Shown: positions 1 through 6,464 of the stretch, one piece after another | Layout: every line of letters begins with the position of its first letter | Numbering within the stretch: position 1 is the stretch's first letter | Assembly (NCBI GenBank): GCA_030622395.1 | Contig: JAUXGF010000143.1 | Span: 1 to 7,115, forward strand | Origin: Calditrichaceae bacterium | GTDB lineage: Bacteria > Calditrichota > Calditrichia > Calditrichales > Calditrichaceae | Length of the DNA stretch: 7,115 nucleotides | Reading direction: 5' to 3' | Translations under genes and position numbers: made by a program | The notes under the pieces: model-generated | The model's input: the letters and a program-made list of their open reading frames with translations, nothing else | Told to the model about the DNA's origin: nothing | The model's database searches: none

Positions 1-384
1 AGTTGTTACGGCAACAATCAGCGATTCAGCGCCCAAACCAAAAATTAATCTTCCGATCAACATAGTAGTCAAATCGGGCATAGCGGCAGTTATACCGGCG
101 CCGAGCAAGCATAAAAAAGAAAAGATAAAGGCAGCTTTTCTCGGTGAAAGCCGGTCAATAATGATTCCGCCGATTAACACCATGAAAATATTTGGTATAC
201 TATAAATCGCATTCATTTTCCCGATATCAGCATCGGTAAAATTGAGTTGACTGGCAAGCAGGTCAGCTAAGGGACTGATGCTGTCGTATACATAATAATT
301 ACCAAACATTGCAAAACTGACAAAAACCAAAACAGCCCAACGGTAGAATGCCGACGGTTCCTTTTTCTGAATTACTTTCGCCAT
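1..384 (-). CDS. MFSD1-like MFS transporter, N-terminal part (cut by window edge)
   Basis: The reading frame starts with ATG at 384 and stays open to base 1 (128 codons), so the C-terminal part lies outside the window. An AGGA Shine-Dalgarno (392-395) sits 7 nt before the start; an ATG 5 nt further upstream hits a stop at once. The protein begins with a short charged tail and then hydrophobic helices at about residues 15-35, 60-77, 84-101 and 106-127. A motif-A-like loop (GGIIIDRLSPRK, 72-83) between helices 2 and 3 marks the major facilitator superfamily. GRLIFGLGAESL (111-122) and FGNYYVYDS (27-35) resemble the MFSD1 branch, whose studied animal member is a lysosomal transporter; bacterial members are poorly characterised. 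It is expected to be a 12-helix inner-membrane secondary transporter. The substrate cannot be told from this fragment. Confidence 0.85.
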   Translation of the reverse strand, partial: MAKVIQKKEPSAFYRWAVLVFVSFAMFGNYYVYDSISPLADLLASQLNFTDADIGKMNAIYSIPNIFMVLIGGIIIDRLSPRKAAFIFSFLCLLGAGITAAMPDLTTMLIGRLIFGLGAESLIVAVTT

Positions 385-522
385 TGCATTTTCCTGTTTT
401 TTAATTAATTCATTACGTTAGTTATTAAAAGTATGCAGGCATATATTACAAATCGTTGTCGAATTAATCAAGGATGCATATTAAGCATTTGTAAAACCTC
501 AATGGATGGGTGAAATATTAAG

Positions 523-546
523 ACCCACCCCTGCTTGCATCCCGAT
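523..546 (+). repeat. Outer inverted repeat, left copy (24 bp)
   Basis: These 24 bases, starting ACCCACCCCTGC and ending ATCCCGAT, are perfectly repeated in reverse complement at 1830-1853. The pair brackets both the shorter-spaced inverted pair (746-830 / 1595-1703) and the small membrane protein gene. No coding role is apparent. Confidence 0.85.
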
Positions 547-575
547 GTTAAGGGTGTTGCTCATCTTTAGTCACC

Positions 576-664
576 GATTAACACCGATCTACACTGAATT
601 TAAAAATATGAGAATTGGCTATTCGAATATTTAATAAGTTTTTTTGTGTATATTCGTGTAATTA
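576..664. repeat. Imperfect inverted repeat (dispersed-palindrome type)
   Basis: The arm 576-598 (core TTAACACCGATCTACAC) pairs with 642-664 (core GTGTATATTCGTGTAATT): 15 of 23 positions match on reverse complement, around an AT-rich 43-base centre. The wording ('...ACACCGATCTACAC...') is like short dispersed intergenic palindromes I associate with FCB-group genomes, but that comparison is from memory. It encodes nothing recognisable. Confidence 0.5.
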
Positions 665-686
665 CGACGTTCCGTAGGATAAGGCG

Positions 687-726
687 TCCCGCACTGTACT
701 GACCGGTTAAGGACAGTGATTCGGGA
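687..726. repeat. Hairpin-forming palindrome
   Basis: TCCCGCACTGT (687-697) pairs with ACAGTG (713-718) plus CGGGA (722-726), giving 11 base pairs with a three-base ATT bulge and a 15-base loop. There is no U-tract on either side, so it does not look like an intrinsic terminator. It is best seen as one more module of this repeat-rich spacer. Confidence 0.55.
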
Positions 727-745
727 GTGGTTAGAATTTTAATCT

Positions 746-830
746 GCAACAGCCTGTACTTCAGGGTAACCCCTTTCCGCTTCGGCTCCTGCCTGCGCCA
801 AGTGAAGCGCGGCAGGCAGGCCAACAAGAG
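746..830 (+). repeat. Inner inverted repeat, left copy (85 bp)
   Basis: This block recurs in reverse complement at 1595-1703, beyond the small membrane gene. Matching segments are 788-830 (43 bases identical to 1595-1637), 764-783 (20 identical to 1666-1685), 753-762 (10 identical to 1687-1696) and 746-750. Bases 784-787 (GGCT) replace a 28-base purine-rich stretch of the right copy. The block contains its own palindrome: CCTGCCTGC (788-796) against GCAGGCAGG (812-820), a 9-bp perfect stem. Confidence 0.9.
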
Positions 831-999
831 AGGAGTTAATTTATGGCATTTTAATAATTTATAGATTTATTTTGAAAAAATCCCAAATGACTCGAGGTAT
901 TATGATGAAAGTATATAAGTTGTTGCAAATAATTAAATCAATTCATACATTATATAGTAAGTTTTTTAGGTTAACAAACTAAATTTTTTGAGGGGAAAT

Positions 1000-1482
1000 A
1001 TGGATAATCGTAGCAAGGCTTTAGGGCTTGGTTTGATATTCTTAGGTATTATTTTTTTACTGGAAAATTTGAATGTGATCACGTTTAATTTTTTCCTGAT
1101 TTGGCCTGTATTTGTCATACTTGGAGGCGTTGGTTTTTTATTAGGGTTTTTTATCAATAAAAAGAATTACGGACTTGTTATGCCGGGTATTATTCTTATC
1201 ATTTACGGCTCTTTATTTATGTATTGTAATATTATGGGCTGGGAATATATGCAAAGTTTATGGCCGGTGTTCCTGTTAGGACCGGGGCTTGGTTTTTTTG
1301 TTCTTTATTTTGCAGGGCAGAAAGACAAAGGGCTTTTACTGCCCGGCGGAATATTAACGGTTTTGGGGTTATTATTCATTTTCCGTTATTTTGAATATTT
1401 AAGATATTGGCCCGTATTGCTCATCATCGGCGGTATTGTTTTGATATTTTTAAGCGGTAAAAAAAATAATACACAAGACTGA
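1000..1482 (+). CDS. Small integral membrane protein, LiaI/LiaF-like TM region (DUF5668-like)
   Basis: A 160-residue protein that is almost wholly membrane-embedded. I chose ATG at 1000 because GAGGGG (990-995) lies just before it; a TTG at 988 would add four residues but overlaps that site. Three similar units follow one another, each a GxxxxxxG-type helix and then a second helix starting with WPV: W35-V37, W88-V90 and W137-V139. That gives about six helices, with short polar links (FINKKN, AGQKDK) and a basic tail (SGKKNNTQD). This pattern matches the transmembrane region found at the start of LiaF and in LiaI-like proteins, some of which dampen envelope-stress signalling in Firmicutes. The LiaF C-terminal domain is missing, and no two-component system is adjacent, so a role in stress sensing is only a guess. 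The gene stands alone and is enclosed by two nested inverted repeats. Confidence 0.85.
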   Translation: MDNRSKALGLGLIFLGIIFLLENLNVITFNFFLIWPVFVILGGVGFLLGFFINKKNYGLVMPGIILIIYGSLFMYCNIMGWEYMQSLWPVFLLGPGLGFFVLYFAGQKDKGLLLPGGILTVLGLLFIFRYFEYLRYWPVLLIIGGIVLIFLSGKKNNTQD

Positions 1483-1536
1483 TAAGAGAACTTACCTCCT
1501 AATCCCGGATTTTCGGGGCTTGGATCAAAATCTTTT

Positions 1537-1562
1537 CCCTTCCCTGTTGTATTAGGGAAGGG
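1537..1562. repeat. Perfect 9-bp hairpin, possible weak terminator
   Basis: CCCTTCCCT (1537-1545) and AGGGAAGGG (1554-1562) are perfect reverse complements around an 8-base loop. It lies 55 bases after the stop codon of the membrane protein gene, so it could help end that transcript. There is no T-run after it, which argues against a normal intrinsic terminator. Confidence 0.5.
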
Positions 1563-1594
1563 TTAGGGATGGGTAAGAAAAAGCTGTAATTCCC

Positions 1595-1703
1595 CTCTTG
1601 TTGGCCTGCCTGCCGCGCTTCACTTGGCGCAGGCAGGGAGAGGGAGGAGAGAGAGAGCGCGCGCGGAAGCGGAAAGGGGTTACCCCGAAGTACAGGACGT
1701 TGC
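1595..1703 (-). repeat. Inner inverted repeat, right copy, with purine-rich insert
   Basis: Reverse complement of the block at 746-830, with the same 9-bp internal palindrome (CCTGCCTGC at 1605-1613, GCAGGCAGG at 1629-1637). Unlike the left copy it carries 28 bases (1638-1665) of GA-repeat followed by alternating GC. Outside that insert only three substitutions separate the two copies, so they are recent duplicates or are kept alike by gene conversion. Confidence 0.9.
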
Positions 1704-1718
1704 TCTAGTGTTTCCCCT

Positions 1719-1804
1719 GTCATTTCAAAGATCTTTTAACGAGAAATTTATTGTTATTGTTGACGTTATATCCTGATTCTCGGGACACTCCGTTCGAAAT
1801 GACA
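1719..1804. repeat. Short element with inverted TGTCATTTC ends
   Basis: TGTCATTTC (1719-1727) and GAAATGACA (1796-1804) are perfect 9-bp terminal inverted repeats of an 86-base AT-rich element with no coding capacity. The ends resemble a dispersed 'GTCATTTCGAA...' palindrome class I recall from FCB-group genomes. It could be a decayed miniature element. No flanking target duplication was evident. Confidence 0.5.
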
Positions 1805-1829
1805 TTTTGGGTGTTCTGCAACAGCGAAT

Positions 1830-1853
1830 ATCGGGATGCAAGCAGGGGTGGGT
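1830..1853 (-). repeat. Outer inverted repeat, right copy (24 bp)
   Basis: Perfect reverse complement of 523-546 over 24 bases (begins ATCGGGATGC, ends GGGGTGGGT). Together with its partner it encloses about 1.3 kb containing the inner inverted repeats and the small membrane gene. Confidence 0.85.
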
Positions 1854-1875
1854 TTGCATTTTTACAACCCCCTAA

Positions 1876-1919
1876 CCCCCTTTTTCTAAGGGGGAATAGA
1901 TTTTTCCCGAAGTACGGGA
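1876..1919. repeat. Two small adjacent hairpins
   Basis: CCCCCTT (1876-1882) pairs with AAGGGGG (1888-1894) around a 5-base loop. TCCCG (1905-1909) pairs with CGGGA (1915-1919) around AAGTA. The second hairpin echoes the CGAAGTAC wording of the inner repeat at 1686-1694, suggesting that the spacers are built from shared modules. Confidence 0.5.
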
Positions 1920-2114
1920 TTCATTCGTGCATTATTCGTTATGCCATCCGGTTTGAATGTAGATAAATTGTCCCTGATGGCTTACTAAATAAATTTGTAA
2001 ATAAACTCTTAAAAGCAAAGTGAGAATATTTTTTGTTTGTCACTTATATACATAATGAAAGCCTCAAGTTGTTTTTGGATTATTAGAACCTAATATTAAG
2101 GAGTTTTATCACCG

Positions 2115-3575
2115 ATGCGGAAATTAACAATATTTTTCTTCATATTTAATTTCATGGTTTTGCACGCTCAGAACTATGAAAAAATGTTTGATCCCAATTC
2201 TTACTATTTATATCAGGGAAAAATTAAGGCAAGTTTTTATAGTATTATAGATGAAAATCAATTTGCAAGCAGCCGGCAAAAAACTGTTCTTTTGAATAAT
2301 AACGGCAATGTGATTATAAATGTAAAGGATCATTTTGCGCAGCGATTAGCCAAAGAAGGAAACGGCAGACTCCTCGACGGACGAGTTGTCAATTTTACCA
2401 AAAGGGTTAATGATAAAATAAGCTGCAAAATTGTCGAAAGGGCGCCTTTCGGATTGGGGATTAAAAATTTTAAATTGATTCCCTGGCGTACGGTTGCCGT
2501 GGACCCCCACAAAATACTAATCGGGAGTGTGCTTTTTATACCGCAAGCTGTAGGCATGCCCCTGCCTGACGGGACATTCCATGACGGGTACTTTTTAGCT
2601 CACGACGCCGGCAAGCAAATCAAAGAAGAGCATATAGATTTCTTTGTCGGTTTCCAAAACGGTACAACTAATAATTTTATTAAAAGCGGTAAAATTAAAA
2701 ACTTGCAGGACGTTGACGTCTACGTAGTAGGCGGAATTATGGATAGGGTTATCCGCTTACGTTTTAGCAGGCAGTTCCGCTGGAAAAACACAAAAAGAAC
2801 ATGGGAAATGACGGCTTCGGATTTTAATCAATTAATGGCAGACGGCAAAAAAATTAAACTTATTAAAGACCGTATCCAATATTATTCGGAATTAGGAAAG
2901 GGTACGCCCTATTTAATTTTCAATATGGGCGAGGGACCTCACAACGATCCGGATCCCGATCCCCTAATGGATTTTGGCAGAACGGATTGTATGTTATTCT
3001 GTGAACATACTCTGGCGTTATCCGTTTCCAATAACTATTCGCAAATGTTTGACAACCTGCAAAAAATACGTTATAAAAATGGTAAGATTAGTTACACCTT
3101 GCGTAATCATTTTACCATTGCCGACTGGCTGCCTAATAACAATTGGATGTTGGAAGATATCACTGAAGATATAGGCAAAGGATTAACTAAAGAAATAATT
3201 AAAAAAATCGACCGCAAAGGAACCTTTAAAGATAACGGCGTTAGTGAATCGGATCTGAATGATACACCTGATACAGAAACAATGAAGGTAAAATATATCC
3301 CTACAAAGAATTTACTTAAAATTAAAAACAAATTGCAGGGCGGCGAGATTGTTTCAATCATAACTACAATTCCCGGCGTTTTTTCAATTCACATGGGAAT
3401 AATTGCCGTTGATGAATGGGGCAACGTAATATTCCGCCATGCCAGCGGATCCAAACGCGTTCATGAAGTAAAGGACGTTAAATTTGAAGAGTATATCGCT
3501 GAGTTAACCAGATCGAAAAGCCGCATAGGTATGATATTCATGCGCGCTAAAGATGATTATAAAATACCACAATAA
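2115..3575 (+). CDS. Secreted cell-wall hydrolase: 3D domain fused to DUF1460 amidase domain
   Basis: A 486-residue protein starting at ATG 2115, 11 nt after AAGGAG. Residues 1-18 form a signal peptide (hydrophobic core, likely cut after LHA18); there is no lipobox, so it should be a soluble periplasmic protein. Residues about 36-180 match the 3D domain, a double-psi barrel as in MltA-type lytic transglycosylases: EGNGRLLDGRVVNF (81-94), AVDP with D130, HDGYFLAHDAG with D164, and HIDFF with D175, the three aspartates that name the domain. Residues about 250-475 match DUF1460, an NlpC/P60-like N-acetylmuramoyl-L-alanine amidase fold: GTPY (263-266), DCMLFCE with the likely nucleophile C292, SIHMGI with H426 and RHAS with H442. 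All expected catalytic positions appear intact. The probable job is peptidoglycan cleavage, sugar chain and/or peptide stem. The gene stands alone and converges on lptD with a 30-bp gap. Domain calls are firm; exact bonds cleaved are inferred. Confidence 0.88.
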   Translation: MRKLTIFFFIFNFMVLHAQNYEKMFDPNSYYLYQGKIKASFYSIIDENQFASSRQKTVLLNNNGNVIINVKDHFAQRLAKEGNGRLLDGRVVNFTKRVNDKISCKIVERAPFGLGIKNFKLIPWRTVAVDPHKILIGSVLFIPQAVGMPLPDGTFHDGYFLAHDAGKQIKEEHIDFFVGFQNGTTNNFIKSGKIKNLQDVDVYVVGGIMDRVIRLRFSRQFRWKNTKRTWEMTASDFNQLMADGKKIKLIKDRIQYYSELGKGTPYLIFNMGEGPHNDPDPDPLMDFGRTDCMLFCEHTLALSVSNNYSQMFDNLQKIRYKNGKISYTLRNHFTIADWLPNNNWMLEDITEDIGKGLTKEIIKKIDRKGTFKDNGVSESDLNDTPDTETMKVKYIPTKNLLKIKNKLQGGEIVSIITTIPGVFSIHMGIIAVDEWGNVIFRHASGSKRVHEVKDVKFEEYIAELTRSKSRIGMIFMRAKDDYKIPQ

Positions 3576-3605
3576 ATAATCTCAATTGTTAATTTTATTT
3601 GCCCG

Positions 3606-6260
3606 CTAATATCTTGGAATATAACTGCTTCCAGAAGGATGTTTAGTTACTTTTATATCTTTCAGCACGGATGATTTAATATTAATCTGAAAGCCGTAGT
3701 AATCTGATAATGGCTGCCAGTCAAAAGACATTTCCCAGCAATGCAGGTCTCTGTAAATACTAAAACTTTGAGTGACAATTTCTTTTTCCACTAAATCAAA
3801 ACGGGCATTCCAACTTATTTTCCAATTTTTGGTTAATTGCAATTTTGCATTAGCGGAAAAACCGATATTTTTTTTAAAATCGTCAGCGACCCTGTTTAAA
3901 GAATAATTGAGATTGCAAGAAACCGACCAGGGAATGGAAATCTTTTTGGTTTGATCCATATAATCGTCTTTTTCCTGTTCGATAAAGGATCCTTTCAAGA
4001 TAGCTTCCGATTCATCCTCTTCTTGTTTTGAAGATGTTTCCTTTGATTGGTCGTCTTGCTCTTCTTTACTTTTGCGTTTGCTTTTGCCGGATTGTTTCTC
4101 TTCTTTTTTTGAGAATGTTTTATTGTTTATCGAAAAACCAAAAGAAGTGGAAAGACGAAGCAGCCTTGGGAGTTTACCCTGTGCCGGTAAAAATTCATCA
4201 ATCTCGCCTGCGCCGTCTTTTCGGGATTTATAAAAACTGTGAGCAGCGCTGATAGTAATACTTTTACCATATATTCTGGGCCGAATACTTGTGGATAATC
4301 CGCCCCATTTTATGCTGTCCGCCTTAAAATTATAATTTGTAGAAAAGGCAACCGTAAGGAAGTCGATCTTTTTCTCTTTTCCTTCTTCATCAATAAGTTT
4401 TCCCTGAAAAACGTTTTTTAACCTTATAGACATTCTTTGAGATTCTCTTCCCGGCGTCCCGCCGAAAATTGTATTTTTAAAGCGGTCATATTTATGTTCA
4501 ACGCCTGCGCTGTCGGTTACGGATTTATAATAACCATAAAAAGGGCTGGAAAAATCAGGCGTATAAGTAAAACTAATAGACGGAGCAACTATATGACGGA
4601 TATATTTCAATTTTCCGATATTGGGCTCAAAAAATCCATAAAGATTAGTATTTAAACCAACGCTTGTATTAAAGGTACGCTTAGCGGCGAACTGCTTTTT
4701 TTTCTTTTCTTCTATAAGTTTGGTTTCAGGGTTGTATTCAGCGTCATTCACTTCGTTTACCCAATCTTCCGTATAAGAAAGCGACGGGGTTATGTTAAAA
4801 TATTTAAGAACCTTTTGCGGTGAGGAAAAATTTAAACGGTGCTGTATGCCGGCTTTTTCCGTATCAGTGAATGAATTTGTTGAGTCAAGTGACGGAATAT
4901 GAGACCCTTTGCGCAGCAGCCTGGAATTGTAGGAAAAATTAACGCTCTGATACCAGGACCTTTTACTGCCTAAGCTTTTACCGGTAATAGTTTCATAAAT
5001 GCTGGTTTGCCTGCGGCTAAAAGTAAGATTGGGAAATGTATAATCGACTCTTCCGGTTTGTAAGTTTTCATTTCGATTAGCGCTGAGGCTCATACTGTTT
5101 TTTGTGCCTTTCCAGCTTTTGCTTACATTAATATTTGAAGTGATGTTTTGATTTAAACGGTCGTTTTCGTTTGGAGAAGTTTGCTGCACAAAAGAACGGT
5201 CGCTCATAAAGCTGCCCGACCCTGAAATTCTTAAAGTCGGATCAATAATATGACTGTGCTTAAATCGAACCCGCCAGCGTTCTTTACGCTGCCCGGTGCT
5301 TGGGTCTCGGGGATAATATTCACCGGAAACAGATCCGTTTAAATGATACCTAAGTCTGTATTGCATCTCAGCGGAATAAGTAAATCCTAACTTATCATAA
5401 AAATCAGTTAAAAGTGTGGCGTCAAAATAATCGCTGGGCGCCCAGTAATAGCCGATGCCGCGTAAAAATTTACCGCCATAGTGATTTTCCCCGAATTTAG
5501 GAACCATGATTCCGGAATGCCTGCCTTTTTTATTAGGAAAAACGCCGAAAGGTAAAATCATTAAAGGCACGTCCGCTATATAAAAAATGACCGGTTTGGC
5601 GACAACCTTATCTTTTACTTTGACCCGCATCTTTAAACTTTTAAAATAGTAATGAGGATTATCAATATGCTCGCAGGATGTAAAATAACCGCTTTGGATA
5701 AGCAGGGTGCTGTCTGCAATTTTATAAATATTCGAACCTTTATAATAACCGGGATCCATTTTTGTTTTGCCCATGGTGATTTTACCGCGCTTGGTATCAA
5801 AATTATATTCTATAAAATCACCGTTTAACGGCTCTTCGCCGGTTTCACTGAATACCGGCGTTTCCGTGAAACATGTATCGCCTTCCACACCAATGGAATC
5901 TTTATTCCCCTGGGCATATAGCGTATTAACGCTGCGGTCAACTATAATGTCGGCGGCTGTTAAAGTCATGCTCTGGTAAATAATCTTAGCGTTCCCTTTA
6001 AGCGAGATAATGCTGCCGTCGTTGCTCAAATCAATGTTGTCAGCCCAGTATTTAATAGGTCCTTCAAGCTCCGTCTTTTTTTCATCCTTGGAGACGCTGT
6101 CCTGCAGGCTGCTGTCAATAACGGTTTCCATCCGCATAGAATCAGGCATAGAAGTAGTTAAGCTGTTCAGCGAATCTACGTCTTGTGAAAAAAGGCTTCC
6201 GGCTATCAGCGCCGACAGGATTAAGATATTTCTTAATTGATATGTAAATTGTTTAAGCAT
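3606..6260 (-). CDS. lptD: LPS-assembly outer-membrane protein LptD (Bacteroidota-type)
   Basis: An 884-residue protein that, with lipoprotein LptE, forms the outer-membrane pore delivering LPS to the cell surface. It begins with a signal peptide (hydrophobic 11-24, likely cut near FSQ26), then an acidic, Ser/Thr-rich linker to about 65. Residues about 68-215 form the LptA/OstA-like periplasmic domain (IKYWADNIDLSNDG; later SGYFTSCEHIDNPHYYFKS). PVIFYIADVPLMILPFGVFP (223-242) opens the LptD barrel region, which shows alternating polar/hydrophobic strands and ends in Tyr884. Cysteines are C130, C196, C782 and C841; E. coli LptD needs disulfides between its N-terminal domain and late barrel, so C196-C841 or C130-C841 links are possible. 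A Lys/Glu-rich insert (about 714-752) separates two strands. No clear Shine-Dalgarno precedes the ATG, but the signal peptide supports this start. The nearest upstream gene on the same strand ends 740 bases away, so lptD is probably transcribed alone. Confidence 0.92.
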   Translation of the reverse strand: MLKQFTYQLRNILILSALIAGSLFSQDVDSLNSLTTSMPDSMRMETVIDSSLQDSVSKDEKKTELEGPIKYWADNIDLSNDGSIISLKGNAKIIYQSMTLTAADIIVDRSVNTLYAQGNKDSIGVEGDTCFTETPVFSETGEEPLNGDFIEYNFDTKRGKITMGKTKMDPGYYKGSNIYKIADSTLLIQSGYFTSCEHIDNPHYYFKSLKMRVKVKDKVVAKPVIFYIADVPLMILPFGVFPNKKGRHSGIMVPKFGENHYGGKFLRGIGYYWAPSDYFDATLLTDFYDKLGFTYSAEMQYRLRYHLNGSVSGEYYPRDPSTGQRKERWRVRFKHSHIIDPTLRISGSGSFMSDRSFVQQTSPNENDRLNQNITSNINVSKSWKGTKNSMSLSANRNENLQTGRVDYTFPNLTFSRRQTSIYETITGKSLGSKRSWYQSVNFSYNSRLLRKGSHIPSLDSTNSFTDTEKAGIQHRLNFSSPQKVLKYFNITPSLSYTEDWVNEVNDAEYNPETKLIEEKKKKQFAAKRTFNTSVGLNTNLYGFFEPNIGKLKYIRHIVAPSISFTYTPDFSSPFYGYYKSVTDSAGVEHKYDRFKNTIFGGTPGRESQRMSIRLKNVFQGKLIDEEGKEKKIDFLTVAFSTNYNFKADSIKWGGLSTSIRPRIYGKSITISAAHSFYKSRKDGAGEIDEFLPAQGKLPRLLRLSTSFGFSINNKTFSKKEEKQSGKSKRKSKEEQDDQSKETSSKQEEDESEAILKGSFIEQEKDDYMDQTKKISIPWSVSCNLNYSLNRVADDFKKNIGFSANAKLQLTKNWKISWNARFDLVEKEIVTQSFSIYRDLHCWEMSFDWQPLSDYYGFQINIKSSVLKDIKVTKHPSGSSYIPRY

Positions 6261-6370
6261 CCGATTTCAATATTTTTATTCACGTCCTAAGCCAGATAAA
6301 CTGGAAATATCAAATCTCATCCCAACGGTTCGGGACCAATTCTTCAGCATTCAATTCTTCCCAATCTATC

Positions 6371-6402
6371 AATTCACTAATTCACTAATTCATTAATTCA
6401 AT
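6371..6402. repeat. Degenerate 8-bp tandem repeat, cluster 1
   Basis: Four consecutive octamers: AATTCACT, AATTCACT, AATTCATT, AATTCAAT. Similar CAATTCTTC words lie just to the left (from 6338) and right, extending the pattern loosely. There is no open frame of note. Confidence 0.7.
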
Positions 6403-6464
6403 TCTTCACCATTCCATTTTTCTGCGTTCCCCACCTGAGGCGGGCAGGCGTCAAGTTAAACTTT

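Larger units (their letters stand above)
385..999. other. Non-coding, repeat-rich stretch between divergent genes
   Basis: No credible gene is visible on either strand. The stretch lies between two divergently oriented genes, so it must carry both promoters, but no strong promoter stands out. It holds a 24-bp module (523-546) and an 85-bp module (746-830), both repeated in inverted orientation beyond the next gene, plus a degenerate inverted repeat (576-664) and a hairpin (687-726). The last 150 bases before the gene at 1000 are AT-rich and free of these modules. Confidence 0.75.
1483..2114. other. Non-coding, repeat-rich stretch
   Basis: No credible gene is visible. From left to right it holds a 9-bp hairpin (1537-1562), the right copy of the inner inverted repeat (1595-1703), a palindromic element with TGTCATTTC/GAAATGACA ends (1719-1804), the right copy of the outer repeat (1830-1853) and two small hairpins (1876-1894, 1905-1919). 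The last 150 bases are AT-rich and lead to the AAGGAG ribosome-binding site (2098-2103) of the next gene. Confidence 0.75.

Noticed and set aside
600..827. 75-codon open frame on the minus strand
   Set aside because: It lies across the repeat modules 642-664, 687-726 and 746-830, has no recognisable domain or ribosome-binding site, and its composition follows the repeats.
923..956. Possible promoter for the small membrane protein (TTGCAA at 923-928, TACATT at 946-951)
   Set aside because: Each box matches the sigma-70 consensus at only 4 of 6 positions in a very AT-rich stretch, so chance is a good explanation; FCB-group promoters may also differ from this consensus.
523..1853. Composite transposon
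   Set aside because: There is no transposase or integrase gene between the inverted repeats and no target-site duplication that I could see.
1499..1966. Open frames on both strands (1499-1723 minus, 1751-1966 plus)
   Set aside because: Both are made largely of repeat sequence and encode low-complexity peptides with no family resemblance.
2037..2056. Possible promoter before the 3D-DUF1460 gene (TTGTCA near TATATACATAAT)
   Set aside because: The two boxes are too close together to act as a -35/-10 pair.
3576..3605. Bidirectional terminator between the convergent genes
   Set aside because: The 30-bp gap has only a weak AATT/AATT pairing and no GC-rich stem.
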